Assembly (NCBI GenBank): GCA_009782385.1
Contig: WRJE01000007.1
Location: forward strand, 1-59,056
Reading direction: 5' to 3'
Length of the DNA stretch: 59,056 nt
Source of the DNA: Oscillospiraceae bacterium
Lineage (GTDB): Bacteria; Bacillota; Clostridia; Oscillospirales; UBA929
In this document: piece by piece, positions 26,085-39,045 of the stretch
How the letters are laid out: every line of letters starts with the position of its first letter
How positions within the stretch are numbered: the stretch's first letter is position 1
Notes under the pieces: generated by a model
Told to the model about the DNA's origin: nothing
What the model saw: only the letters and a program-made list of their open reading frames with translations
The model's database searches: none
Position numbers and translations under genes: made by a program

Positions 26085-26218
26085 TCGCCCAAACCTCCGA
26101 ACCAAATTCGACTCTAAATGCTGATTATAACATATTCGCTTACGCGCCTTTTGTCAAGTGGTTTTCCGCCCCAAAAACTCTTTATAAATGATTTAATAAA
26201 TTATTAACAATTTAACTG

Positions 26219-26247
26219 TTGACAAAAAATTCTTATGGTGTTAAACT
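26219..26247 (+). promoter_or_regulatory. Promoter of the hrcA cluster
   Basis: TTGACA (26219-26224), 17-base spacer, TAAACT (26242-26247). The CIRCE element starts nine bases downstream, at the expected place over the transcription start. Confidence 0.75.
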
Positions 26248-26255
26248 ATACATCG

Positions 26256-26282
26256 TTAGCAGTCATTGCTCCCGAGTGCCAA
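26256..26282 (+). promoter_or_regulatory. CIRCE operator (HrcA binding site)
   Basis: ttagcagtc-N9-gagtgccaa against the consensus TTAGCACTC-N9-GAGTGCTAA, one change in each arm at non-paired positions. It overlaps the 5' UTR of hrcA. HrcA would repress its own cluster here; a heat shock that overloads GroEL lifts the repression. Confidence 0.85.
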
Positions 26283-26294
26283 AGGAGATATGCC

Positions 26295-27304
26295 GTGAAT
26301 ATAAGTGAGCGCAAGAAGGAAATCCTGAAGGCTATTATCGAGGATTACGTTGAAACCGCCGAGCCTGTCGGTTCAAAATCGTTGGTTGAGCGGCGCAAAC
26401 TCGGGCTGTCTTCGGCAACTGTCCGCAACGAGATGTCAGACTTGGAGTCTATGGGATTGCTGGAACAGCCGCACACATCAAGCGGGCGCGTACCTTCAAT
26501 GAAGGGCTACCGTATGTATGTCAACGAGCTGATGGAGAGCAAAAACCTGACACCGCAGGAGATGGAGCCGATAAACCGTTTCATAGGGCTAAGGATTGCC
26601 GAACTTGACACGCTTCTCGTCCGCGCAAGCAAACTCCTGTCGGAACTGACAAACTATACTTCCATCGCCATAACGCCTGCGGCGCGTGTGCGCTTCGCCA
26701 GATTCGAGCTGTTTATGTCAGAACCTAACTCGCTTGTCTGCGTTATGGTAACAGACACAGGTATTGTAAAGAGCAAGCTGTTAAGGTTATCACGCCCGGG
26801 CGATGAACCCGGAGTACGCGCGCTTTCGGCGGCACTCAACACCGTTTTGGCGGGACATCACGACATGACCGACCGCCGTCTTGACGAAATAGCGTGTTTA
26901 TCGGGTGAAGGGGCAAGATACCTGCCCGCCGTGGTCAGTTTCCTGCGCGAATGCTGTGACAGCCTGTCGGAACGCGAGGTAATTATCAATGGCGCGTCAA
27001 GATTGCTAACCCACCCAGAGTTTCGCAACGCCGACCGCGCCCACGAGCTGATAGAATACCTTTCCGAGAGCCAAGAGGTGTCGAAGCTCCCCGTTCCGTC
27101 ACCCGAGTCGGTCAAAGTGCTGATAGGCCCGGAAAACGCCGTCAGTGAGCTGAGAGACTCAAGCGTTGTAATCGCGTCAGTACCCTTGAATGATGAGCTT
27201 TCGGGCATTATAGGCGTTGTGGGGCCGACACGCATGGAATACAGCAAATTAATATCTCATTTGAGCTATTTTACGCGACAGTTTGGAATAAGAGGTGATG
27301 ATAA

Positions 27305-27326
<22 letters not shown>
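26295..27326 (+). CDS. hrcA: Heat-inducible transcription repressor HrcA
   Basis: 343 residues from GTG 26295 (aaggag eight bases before); the longer frame from 26235 is rejected because it would run through the CIRCE site. N-terminal winged helix (ISERKKEILKAIIEDYVETAEPVGSKSL, LSSATVRNEMSDLE), a HrcA core with TSSGRVPSMKGYRMYV and the C-terminal IIGVVGPTRMEYSKLISHLSYF. It binds CIRCE as a dimer with GroEL as modulator. Its 3' end overlaps grpE by 22 bases. Confidence 0.97.
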
Positions 27327-29756
<2,430 letters not shown>

Positions 29757-29791
29757 AATCGGTTGTTAAATGTTCGTTGTTAAATATATAA

Positions 29792-31750
<1,959 letters not shown>

Positions 31751-31810
31751 GCAATTAACAGATAACAATTAACAGTTAACAATGGTAATTGGTTAATTAA
31801 CAATGGCGTG

Positions 31811-31840
31811 GGGCGGGATTTAATTCCGCCCTAATTTTTT
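31811..31840 (+). terminator. Terminator after groEL
   Basis: gggcgg-(gatttaatt)-ccgccc followed by taatttttt. It lies downstream of groEL and of the repeats at 31751-31803. Confidence 0.75.
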
Positions 31841-31861
31841 AGTGTGCTGTCAAAAGGGCTA

Positions 31862-31890
31862 TTGACAGTATTTGCAAAAATATGTACAAT
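31862..31890 (+). promoter_or_regulatory. Promoter of the hemerythrin-CheX gene
   Basis: TTGACA (31862-31867), 17-base spacer, TACAAT (31885-31890). The spacer shares tttgcaaaaatatg with the promoter at 32758-32786. Confidence 0.8.
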
Positions 31891-31913
31891 GGCGGTAAGG
31901 GGTGAGATGGCGT

Positions 31914-32753
31914 ATGTGGAAAGAATCGCTTCGCATTGGTGTTGACCATATTGACAAGCAGCATATTGAAATCTTCAAAATAACAGACGAGCTTCTGGTG
32001 GGGCTTCGCAGCGGTGACGAGGGGCGCAAGAAAAAGTGTGCCGACACGGTTTTGTATTTGAAGAGTTACGCCGTCAAGCATTTTGCGGACGAAGAAGTTT
32101 ATATGAAGTCTATAGACTACCCGGATTTTGACGCGCATAAAATGCTGCATAATAAATTCAGGGAGAATGTTTTGCAGCATGAAAAAACAATGCTTGCTTC
32201 CGACTATGCTCATGAGGACATTAAAAACTTTACGGGTATGCTTATAGCGTGGCTTCTGTACCATATATCGGATGCCGACCAAAAAATTCACAAAGCCCAT
32301 CTTGACACCTTACACAAGTATGATTGTATAGTATGCGGCAGTGTGGGCGACACGATAAACAAGATGACAAGGCTTAACCAATCCGTGATTATAATTGAGA
32401 AGCATAATGAAACATTTAATGATTCACTTGCCGTTGAAATATCATTTGTCGGCGATATATCCGGACACGTAACCTATGTGTATTCGACCCCATTTATTAA
32501 AAACATGATTCATTCAATAATGAACTATGTGCCGGAGGAAATTGACGAGCTAGTGATTTCGGCGTTGTATGAGACATCCAATATTATAAGCGGAACTATT
32601 TGCGGTCAGATTGCCAGAGCGGAAGGGATTTTTTGCGATATAACGACACCCAAAAAGACGCAAAGACATAAGCAAGGTGAAATGCTTACCCTAGACACGG
32701 GAATTGGGGTTATTGAGGTCGATTTACAGATTACATATAATAAACCTAAATAG
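31914..32753 (+). CDS. Hemerythrin-CheX-like fusion
   Basis: 279 residues from ATG 31914 (aaggggtga eight bases before; a GTG at 31902 is also possible). Residues 1-130 form a bacteriohemerythrin: SLRIGVDHIDKQHIEIF, KHFADEEVYMKS, HKMLHNKFRENV and HISDADQKIH give the di-iron histidine and carboxylate ligands. Residues about 140-279 resemble the CheX phosphatase, with the catalytic ExxN pattern in ALYETSNIISG. CheX removes phosphate from CheY-P. Hemerythrin binds O2. The protein is soluble, so it may let oxygen alter CheY-P decay directly. The CheX assignment is by motif only. Confidence 0.82.
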   Translation: MWKESLRIGVDHIDKQHIEIFKITDELLVGLRSGDEGRKKKCADTVLYLKSYAVKHFADEEVYMKSIDYPDFDAHKMLHNKFRENVLQHEKTMLASDYAHEDIKNFTGMLIAWLLYHISDADQKIHKAHLDTLHKYDCIVCGSVGDTINKMTRLNQSVIIIEKHNETFNDSLAVEISFVGDISGHVTYVYSTPFIKNMIHSIMNYVPEEIDELVISALYETSNIISGTICGQIARAEGIFCDITTPKKTQRHKQGEMLTLDTGIGVIEVDLQITYNKPK

Positions 32754-32757
32754 GATG

Positions 32758-32786
32758 TTGACAGCCTTTGCAAAAATATGTACAAT
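32758..32786 (+). promoter_or_regulatory. Promoter of the ECF transporter operon
   Basis: TTGACA (32758-32763), 17-base spacer, TACAAT (32781-32786). The spacer contains tttgcaaaaatatg, the same as in the hemerythrin promoter. Confidence 0.8.
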
Positions 32787-32816
32787 GATGGTAATATTAA
32801 ATATAGGGGGATTCGT

Positions 32817-33353
32817 ATGAAATTCACTGTTAAGCACATCGTAGCCACAGCCATCGGCGCAGCGTTATTTTTCCTGCTTGCACGCTTCCTGTCGTTTCCC
32901 TTATTCGCCAACACCTACCTAACGCTCCAATATGCCGTGCTCGGGTTCTTTGCGGCGGTGTTCGGTCCGATTGCAGGTTTGCTTATCGGGCTAATCGGTC
33001 ACGCGCTCACCGACTTGGCATGGGGTTACGGTATATGGTGGAGTTGGGTCATCGCCAGCACGATTGTCGGTCTTCTCTCGGGCTTTATTGTCAAAGCCGG
33101 AAGTGTTGAAAGCGGCGAGTTCGGCAAAAAAGGCATCATCCGCTTTGTCATCGGAAGCCTTATCATCCATGGCGTATCATGGGGACTGGTCGCGCCCGTA
33201 CTCGACATTTTGATTTACGCCGAGCCGGCGGACAAGGTGTTCGTGCAGGGAATCATTGCCGGCGCGGGCAACTTCGTATTGACCGCCATTGTCGGTACGC
33301 TGTTGATTCTGGGTTACACAAAGACGCGCGTAAAATCCGGCAGTCTTGAATGA
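32817..33353 (+). CDS. ECF transporter substrate-binding (S) component, UPF0397-type
   Basis: 178 residues from ATG 32817 (aggggg seven bases before). Five or six hydrophobic helices with MKFTVKHIVATAIGAALFFL, ADLAWGYGIWW-like and IIHGVSWGLVAPVLD. This is the membrane component that binds the substrate for the ATPase and T component downstream. UPF0397 S components have been linked to different substrates in different genomes, so none is assigned. No riboswitch is visible in the 30-base leader. Confidence 0.85.
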   Translation: MKFTVKHIVATAIGAALFFLLARFLSFPLFANTYLTLQYAVLGFFAAVFGPIAGLLIGLIGHALTDLAWGYGIWWSWVIASTIVGLLSGFIVKAGSVESGEFGKKGIIRFVIGSLIIHGVSWGLVAPVLDILIYAEPADKVFVQGIIAGAGNFVLTAIVGTLLILGYTKTRVKSGSLE

Positions 33354-35050
33354 GCGAACCTATAATCGAATTTAAGGATTTCTCATTTCAGTATCGCGCA
33401 CAGAAGCACCCCACTTTGACAGACATAAACCTGCGCGTATTCCCCGGCGAAAAGATTTTAATCGCGGGACCGTCAGGCAGCGGCAAGAGCACTCTCGGCA
33501 GTTGCCTGAACGGTCTGATTCCCTTTAACTGCCCCGGCAAGATAACCGGGGAGCTGACGGTCGGCGGGCAAACTCCTAAGAGTGTTTTTCAGTTGTCCGA
33601 CATTGTCGGAACGGTGTTACAGGATACAGACGGACAGTTTGTCGGTCTGTCGAGCGGCGAAGACATAGCGTTCGTATTGGAAAACAACACCTGTCCGCAG
33701 GCTGAAATGAAGGCGCGTGTACTTGAGGTAGCGCGTCTTGTCGGCGCGGACGGGTATCTGTCACATTCGCCGCAGCGACTTTCGGGCGGTCAGAAACAGC
33801 GTGTAAGCATGGCAGGCGTACTAATCAGCGACACGTCTATCCTGCTGTTGGACGAGCCGCTTGCCGCTCTTGACCCCTTGACGGGCAAGCGAGCGGTAGA
33901 ACTCGTTGACGAAGTGGCGAATCGGACAGGCTGTACCGTCATTATAATCGAACACCGTTTGGAAGACGTGCTGTGGAAGAAAATGGATCGTATCATCCTG
34001 CTCGACAGCGGTCGAATCGTTGCCGATGGTGTTCCCGATGATATTGTCGTCTCGGCAAAGCTGCGTGAGATTGGTCTGCGCGAGCCGCTGTATATATCGG
34101 CATTGAGACGTGCCGGAGTGACCGTCACGCCGGAAAACAAGCCGGGGCGGCTTGACACGTTGATTGTTACCGATGATGATACGGCAAAGGTGCGCGAGTG
34201 GGCGGTCTGCAAATCCGATAACTGGAGCGATAACGCAAAAAACGGAGGAACACCTCTGTTAGAGGCTAAGAATGTTCATTTCGCGTACCCCGAAACAGGG
34301 GTTGACGCGCTGAAAGACGTTAGCTTTTCACTATATCCGGGAGAGATGGCGGCAATAGTCGGCTGTAACGGCGCGGGCAAGAGTACGCTTGCCAAGCTGA
34401 TTGCGGGATTTGAAACCCTCAACGCGGGAGATATTCTTTTCAACGGCGCAAATATGCGTGATTGGACGATTCCGGAGTGCGCGGAACGTATCGGCTATGT
34501 AATGCAGAACCCAAATCAGATGATTTGCAAGCCAATGATTTTTGACGAGATTGCTCTCGGTTTGCGTGTACGGGGCGTGCCTGAGGCGGAAGTCGCGGAG
34601 CGGGTGGAACGCGCACTCGGCGTATGCGGATTGACACGGTTTATCAAATGGCCGATATCCGCGCTGAGTTACGGGCAAAAAAAGCGTGTAACCATTGCCG
34701 ATGCGTTGGTTCTTGACCCGCAGATTCTTATTCTTGACGAGCCTACCGCCGGACAGGATTGGCGGCACTATACGGATATTATGGATTTTCTTGTGGAGCT
34801 TAACAGGCGCGGTATTACCGTGCTGATGATAACTCACGATATGCACTTGTGCCTTGAGTACGCCAAACGCGCTCTGGTCTTCGCGGACGGGAGGCTTATT
34901 GCCGACCGCCCCGAGTATGAGGTTCTCTCCGACCCCGAGCTGGCGGCTCGCGCCAATCTGCGCGAAACAAGTTTGTACGGTCTGGCGCGTATGTGCGGAA
35001 TTGGCGATGCCAAGTCGCTTGTACGCGCATATATAGGTGGTGAATCATGA
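33350..35050 (+). CDS. Fused ECF transporter ATPase (EcfA1-EcfA2 in one chain)
   Basis: 566 residues with two complete ABC ATPase halves. First half: Walker A GPSGSGKSTLGS (~43), signature LSGGQKQRVSM, Walker B ILLLDEPLAALDP. Second half: GCNGAGKSTLAK (~340), LSYGQKKRVTIAD and ILILDEPTAGQD. Such double ATPases (as in YkoD) act as a pseudo-heterodimer energising the S and T components. It overlaps both neighbours (ATGA-type), a coupled three-gene operon. Confidence 0.95.
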   Translation: MSEPIIEFKDFSFQYRAQKHPTLTDINLRVFPGEKILIAGPSGSGKSTLGSCLNGLIPFNCPGKITGELTVGGQTPKSVFQLSDIVGTVLQDTDGQFVGLSSGEDIAFVLENNTCPQAEMKARVLEVARLVGADGYLSHSPQRLSGGQKQRVSMAGVLISDTSILLLDEPLAALDPLTGKRAVELVDEVANRTGCTVIIIEHRLEDVLWKKMDRIILLDSGRIVADGVPDDIVVSAKLREIGLREPLYISALRRAGVTVTPENKPGRLDTLIVTDDDTAKVREWAVCKSDNWSDNAKNGGTPLLEAKNVHFAYPETGVDALKDVSFSLYPGEMAAIVGCNGAGKSTLAKLIAGFETLNAGDILFNGANMRDWTIPECAERIGYVMQNPNQMICKPMIFDEIALGLRVRGVPEAEVAERVERALGVCGLTRFIKWPISALSYGQKKRVTIADALVLDPQILILDEPTAGQDWRHYTDIMDFLVELNRRGITVLMITHDMHLCLEYAKRALVFADGRLIADRPEYEVLSDPELAARANLRETSLYGLARMCGIGDAKSLVRAYIGGES

Positions 35051-35868
35051 CGGCGTTCGGTTATATCCCGAGGGATTCTGTTCTGCACCGGCTGACAGGC
35101 GCGTCAAAGCTGATTATGACGGTTGCGCTGAGTATTGCCGCGATGATTACTTTTGATACGCGGTTTCTTGTGTTTGTCATCATCATATCCCTTGTGATGT
35201 TCGGGTTGTCGAAAATCCGATTTTCAGAACTCAAAGTGCTGCTTGCGCTTATTACTCTGTTTCTGATTATCAATAATGTCGCTATATATTTGTTTGCCCC
35301 GGAGCAGGGGACACTGATTTACAACACACGGAATGAACTGTTCCACATTGCGGGGCGGTATTCCGTTACCGCCGAACAGCTTTTTTATCAGCTTAATGTC
35401 TCTCTGAAATACTTCGCCATCGTACCCGTTGCGCTTATCTTCTTTCTCACGACCGAACCGGGCGAGTTTGCCTCGTCATTAAACGCTTTGAAGGTTCACT
35501 ATAAAATAGCTTTTGCCGTGTCGCTGTCTTTGCGCTATATACCGGATGTGCAGCGCGCCTACCGCGAAATCAGCCAAGCGCAGCAGGCTCGCGGCGTTGA
35601 TATTTCAAGAAAAGCGTCTCTTCGCCGCCGTTTGGCGGGCATACTGGCAATCCTATTCCCCTTGGTGTTTTCGAGCATAGACAAGATAGAGCAAATCAGC
35701 AACGCTATGGAATTACGCAGTTTTGGGCGCATGAAAAAGCGGACGTGGTATGCCGCCCGCTCATTTTCAAAAAGGGATTTTGTTTTTGTGGGAATAAGCG
35801 TATTGTTTGTTTTGCTGTCGGTATTAACGCTCGTTGTTAACGGTGGGCGGTTTTATAACCCGTTTTAA
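35047..35868 (+). CDS. ecfT: ECF transporter T component (EcfT)
   Basis: 273 residues, about six membrane segments. The cytoplasmic coupling helices carry the ARG motif AQQARGVD near 180 and a second one at NAMELRSFGRMKKR near 230. It couples ATP hydrolysis in the fused ATPase to S-component toppling. It starts inside the end of the ATPase gene and is closed by the terminator at 35880-35920. Confidence 0.92.
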   Translation: MTAFGYIPRDSVLHRLTGASKLIMTVALSIAAMITFDTRFLVFVIIISLVMFGLSKIRFSELKVLLALITLFLIINNVAIYLFAPEQGTLIYNTRNELFHIAGRYSVTAEQLFYQLNVSLKYFAIVPVALIFFLTTEPGEFASSLNALKVHYKIAFAVSLSLRYIPDVQRAYREISQAQQARGVDISRKASLRRRLAGILAILFPLVFSSIDKIEQISNAMELRSFGRMKKRTWYAARSFSKRDFVFVGISVLFVLLSVLTLVVNGGRFYNPF

Positions 35869-35879
35869 TAGTTTCTATT

Positions 35880-35920
35880 TTTTGCAAAAGGTCGGGCATG
35901 AAGCCCGACCTTTTGCAAAA
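35880..35920. terminator. Bidirectional terminator between convergent ecfT and SPFH genes
   Basis: Perfect 18-bp stem ttttgcaaaaggtcgggc / gcccgaccttttgcaaaa with a 5-base loop. Runs of T and A on each side serve both strands. Confidence 0.85.
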
Positions 35921-35967
35921 TAATCGTTTATGGATATGGTGTTTTTCGGACGCGATGTATCGCGTCC

Positions 35968-36855
35968 CTATCGGTCTGTGAATACTTCTTTCATTGATGA
36001 TACCAGTCCGGCAAGTCCCTGTATTTCGCTCGGGATTATAATCTTTGTAGCTTTGCCGTCTGCGGCTTTCGCAAACGCTTCGAGCGATTTGATGGTAAGC
36101 ACGGCATCGCTTGGCGAGGCTTCGTTAATCATCTTGATTGAATCCGCAAGCGCACGCTGAACGGAGAGGATACCCTTCGCTTCGCCTTCGGCTTCGCGTA
36201 TGCGCTGTTCGCGCACGGCATCGGCACGCAGAATGGCGGATTGCTTTTCACCCTCGGCAACGAGTATGGCGGCCTGCTTTTCGCCCTCGGCTCTAAGTAT
36301 CGACTCGCGGCGTTCACGCTCGGCCTTCATCTGTTTCTCCATTGCCTCTTGTATTCCGCGCGGCGGCTGAATATTTTTAAGCTCTACACGGTTTACCTTG
36401 ATTCCCCACGGGTCGGTGGCTTCGTCAAGAATCATACGCATCTTGCCGTTAATGAGGTCGCGGCTTGTCAGCGATTGGTCAAGCTCCAAGTCGCCGACTA
36501 TGTTACGCAGTGTGGTAGCGGTAAGATTCTCAATCGCCCGCTCCGGGTGCTGAACGCCGTATGTGTACAGCTTGGGGTCGGTAATTTGGATAAATACGAC
36601 TGTGTCGATTTCGATGGAAACGTTGTCTTTCGTGATGACGGGTTGGGGCGGGAAGTCAAAAACCTGTTCTTTAAGCGATACATTTCTCGAAATGTTTTCG
36701 ATAAACGGAACCTTAAAGTGAAGCCCCACATCCCAAGTGGTTTTGTACGCGCCGAGCCGCTCAATTACAGCCGCGTTCGCCTGTCTTACGATTTTGATGT
36801 TTGACACTATTATAAGTATCAGCACCAAAACAATTCCGCCGATTACATACTCCAT
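35968..36855 (-). CDS. SPFH/stomatin-like membrane protein (QmcA type)
   Basis: 295 residues: one N-terminal membrane segment (EYVIGGIVLVLILIIVS), then the Band 7/SPFH domain (QANAAVIERLGAYKTTWDVG, DNVSIEIDTVVFIQITDP, IENLTATTLRNIVGDLELDQSL) and a coiled-coil region rich in E, A and R (ERERRESILRAEGEKQAAIL). These proteins form oligomers and organise membrane areas. The NfeD-type gene just upstream is the usual partner. It converges on ecfT. Confidence 0.92.
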   Translation of the reverse strand: MEYVIGGIVLVLILIIVSNIKIVRQANAAVIERLGAYKTTWDVGLHFKVPFIENISRNVSLKEQVFDFPPQPVITKDNVSIEIDTVVFIQITDPKLYTYGVQHPERAIENLTATTLRNIVGDLELDQSLTSRDLINGKMRMILDEATDPWGIKVNRVELKNIQPPRGIQEAMEKQMKAERERRESILRAEGEKQAAILVAEGEKQSAILRADAVREQRIREAEGEAKGILSVQRALADSIKMINEASPSDAVLTIKSLEAFAKAADGKATKIIIPSEIQGLAGLVSSMKEVFTDR

Positions 36856-36888
36856 AATAAACCTCCTATTATTTTATTTTGTTTTTAA

Positions 36889-36957
36889 TTCACGGGGACG
36901 CGCATTGCGCGTCTGCGTGTCCACTCGTTTGCGGGCGGACTAAAGGCCGCCCCTACA
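36889..36957. repeat. Palindromic elements between the SPFH and NfeD genes
   Basis: Two units: ggacgcgcattgcgcgtc (36896-36913 region) and gcgggcggactaaaggccgc followed by ccctac. The second supplies the TAG stop of the NfeD gene. Confidence 0.75.
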
Positions 36958-37414
36958 ACGGGGTTGCCGTTAACTGTTCATTACTAATCGGATAAACTAT
37001 CAGCTTAACGCCCTCAATCATTTTCGCGCTGACGTGCGTGTCTTTTTTTATCAGCGTGCCGTCATAGGAACGCGCCGTCCATGTCTTGCCGTCAATATAA
37101 ACCGCGCCGCTCCCGTGTGTGTTGTCTATGTCTTCGGTAACAATTCCTGTTTTTTCCAGAACTCTGTCGGCGTTTGTTGCCGACTTCCTTGTGCTGAGGT
37201 ACTTCCTCGCGACAGGGCGGAGAGACAGGAGCAGAACTAAGCTGACAAAGAGAAACACAGAGGACTGAACATAGAGATGCAGTCCAATCGCGGCGCATAT
37301 GGCGGCGAGAGTTGCCCCAACGGCAAACCAGATAGTGTACAGACCGTTAGTCGCGCCTTCAATTATAACGAAGGCGGCCATAACAATGAGCCACATCCAA
37401 ATTATAGCGTCCAA
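36953..37414 (-). CDS. NfeD-like membrane protein
   Basis: 153 residues. Three hydrophobic segments in the first 85 residues (IWMWLIVMAAFVIIEG, WFAVGATLAAICAAIG, SVFLFVSLVLLLSLR) and a C-terminal OB-fold (GIVTEDIDNTHGSGAVYIDGKTWTARSYDG). This is the standard partner of SPFH proteins; both are lipid-domain or membrane-quality factors. It starts 16 bases upstream of the lipid-kinase end. The stop codon TAG belongs to a palindromic repeat (gtagggg). Confidence 0.88.
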   Translation of the reverse strand: MDAIIWMWLIVMAAFVIIEGATNGLYTIWFAVGATLAAICAAIGLHLYVQSSVFLFVSLVLLLSLRPVARKYLSTRKSATNADRVLEKTGIVTEDIDNTHGSGAVYIDGKTWTARSYDGTLIKKDTHVSAKMIEGVKLIVYPISNEQLTATPL

Positions 37415-37430
37415 AAAAATCCCCTCTTTC

Positions 37431-38321
37431 TCACGGCAGAATAAATTTTATCTTATGCGGCGAGAGCGCAAGTGTAATGTCGCAGGAACTGAATATCTCG
37501 CCGTCATAATTCACATTAAATGGCACGGGCGTTTGTATATGTATCAGTTTTCCCGTTATGTGCTTAATGTATTGCGGTAGTTTTTTGTAGTTTCCCGCCG
37601 CGTATTCCCCGACAATTTTTGCTATCGTAAAGCGCGAAACTTTTCTTACAAGCAAAAATTCGAGATTGCCGCTTGACGGGTCGGCATCGGGACAGGCGTG
37701 GAATCCTCCGCCGTACACCTGACCGTTGCAAGCCGTAAGCATTGTATAGGCGTTGGGGTATTTCTCGCCATCCACCTCGACTGTGTAATTGCGCCCCACG
37801 CCCTTTATCACGTTCGTCAGCAACGACAGATTATAAGGCATTTTGCCGCCGAGTTTAATAGCCCAGTTGAACTTTTTCATGTCGGCGGCGACATTCGCGT
37901 CCACCCCGACTGAACAAATATTGATGGCATAGCGATCCTCGCCCAGTTCAATACAGTCCAAATCAACGGCTGCCCCCGATATAAGCGCGCGAATATTCAG
38001 AAAATCGCGCTCGGGATAGCACTTGATAAAATCATTGCCCGTTCCGCGCGGATAGTGCGTTATCGCCACATTATCATGTCCGGCGGCGGCGCACACAACC
38101 TCGTTGAGCGTGCCGTCACCGCCGCAAGCGTAAACTCGCAGTTTCGCGTTTGCTTCAACGGCTTTTTTGACAAGCTCACGCGCGTGCCCCGCGTATTCGG
38201 TAAAGGCAACGGTATAATCCAGAAACCGCTCGGCACAGACATTGTGTATCTCCCGCTCAAGCGCGTCTGTCGGAGCGTTGTATCCCGAAATGGGATTGAT
38301 TACAAATAAATGTTTAACCAT
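37431..38321 (-). CDS. Diacylglycerol-kinase-family lipid kinase
   Basis: 296 residues. It starts MVKHLFVINPISGYN, with the nucleotide-binding ACGGDGTLNEVVCAAAG and HYPRGTGNDFI of the DAGK/YegS family, and the second domain after about 140. It probably phosphorylates diacylglycerol or a related lipid, with the closest known paths in membrane lipid and lipoteichoic acid recycling. The neighbours are NfeD downstream and hpf upstream. Confidence 0.93.
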   Translation of the reverse strand: MVKHLFVINPISGYNAPTDALEREIHNVCAERFLDYTVAFTEYAGHARELVKKAVEANAKLRVYACGGDGTLNEVVCAAAGHDNVAITHYPRGTGNDFIKCYPERDFLNIRALISGAAVDLDCIELGEDRYAINICSVGVDANVAADMKKFNWAIKLGGKMPYNLSLLTNVIKGVGRNYTVEVDGEKYPNAYTMLTACNGQVYGGGFHACPDADPSSGNLEFLLVRKVSRFTIAKIVGEYAAGNYKKLPQYIKHITGKLIHIQTPVPFNVNYDGEIFSSCDITLALSPHKIKFILP

Positions 38322-38335
38322 TCCGTATTATATGA

Positions 38336-38872
38336 TTAGTCGCTGACAATTAGTCCGTATCCGCCGTCTCCGCGCCGGTAAACAACGGAAAAAGCGTTGC
38401 CGTCCTCGAAGTTTTTGAACATAAAGAACTCGTGACCCAACAGGTTCATTTGAAGTATGGCTTCCTCAATCGTCATGGGCTTGAGGGTAAATCTCTTTTG
38501 GCGGATAATATCGAAATCGACCTCTTCGTCCACATCAATCTCATTTTTAACAGGCGGTACTTCGCGGACAAAGACCTGCTGATGCAGGCGTTTTGCCAGA
38601 CGTGTTTTATTTTTGTGTATTTGATGTTCGATAGCGTTAACGCATTTATCTATGCAGGAGTAATAATCCTCGGCTTTTTCACGGGCGCGGTACATCAGAC
38701 CGTCGGAGTTGACGGTCGTCTCTGCCGAAGAAGTATTCCCTTCTTTACCGAAAGTAACGGTGGCATCGCTTTCGACCTTAAAATATTTATCGAGTTTGTT
38801 CAGCTTTTTTTGGGCGTACTCGCGGATTTCAGCGGGGACATCGACCTTTTTTTCTACAAAATGAAGATTCAT
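38336..38872 (-). CDS. hpf: Ribosome hibernation promoting factor, long form
   Basis: 178 residues. N-terminal S30AE domain (1-100: MNLHFVEKKVDVPAEIREYA, KLNKLDKYFKVE) and the C-terminal dimerisation domain (PMTIEEAILQMNLLGHEFFMFKNFEDGN, VVYRRGDGGYGLI) that makes 100S ribosomes. Long HPF is the standard form in Bacillota. A strong promoter with a dyad lies in front (38906-38934). Confidence 0.96.
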   Translation of the reverse strand: MNLHFVEKKVDVPAEIREYAQKKLNKLDKYFKVESDATVTFGKEGNTSSAETTVNSDGLMYRAREKAEDYYSCIDKCVNAIEHQIHKNKTRLAKRLHQQVFVREVPPVKNEIDVDEEVDFDIIRQKRFTLKPMTIEEAILQMNLLGHEFFMFKNFEDGNAFSVVYRRGDGGYGLIVSD

Positions 38873-38905
38873 TTTGACAACCTCCTATGTATTCTTACAA
38901 AAATC

Positions 38906-38934
38906 ATTATAACACAGTCTCACAACTGTGTCAA
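38906..38934 (-). promoter_or_regulatory. hpf promoter with a perfect dyad in the spacer
   Basis: On the minus strand TTGACA (38934-38929), 17-base spacer, TATAAT (38911-38906), both hexamers matching consensus. The 7-bp inverted repeat acacagt-ctcaca-actgtgt (38912-38931) fills the spacer and overlaps the -35, so a repressor bound there would block the promoter. Confidence 0.75.
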
Positions 38935-38983
38935 AAGGAATTTTATAGAGTGTGGCGCATGGGTAAATTGTGTTTCGCCGCGC

Positions 38984-39013
38984 TTGACAACCTCCCTCTC
39001 CGTAAAGTATAAT
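38984..39013 (+). promoter_or_regulatory. Promoter of the aldo-keto reductase gene
   Basis: TTGACA (38984-38989), 18-base spacer, TATAAT (39008-39013). Confidence 0.75.
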
Positions 39014-39045
39014 AAAGCCTATTATTACCAATAGGAGGGCATATC

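Noticed and set aside
32786-32817. Riboswitch upstream of the ECF S component
   Set aside because: The leader is only about 30 bases with no recognisable structure.
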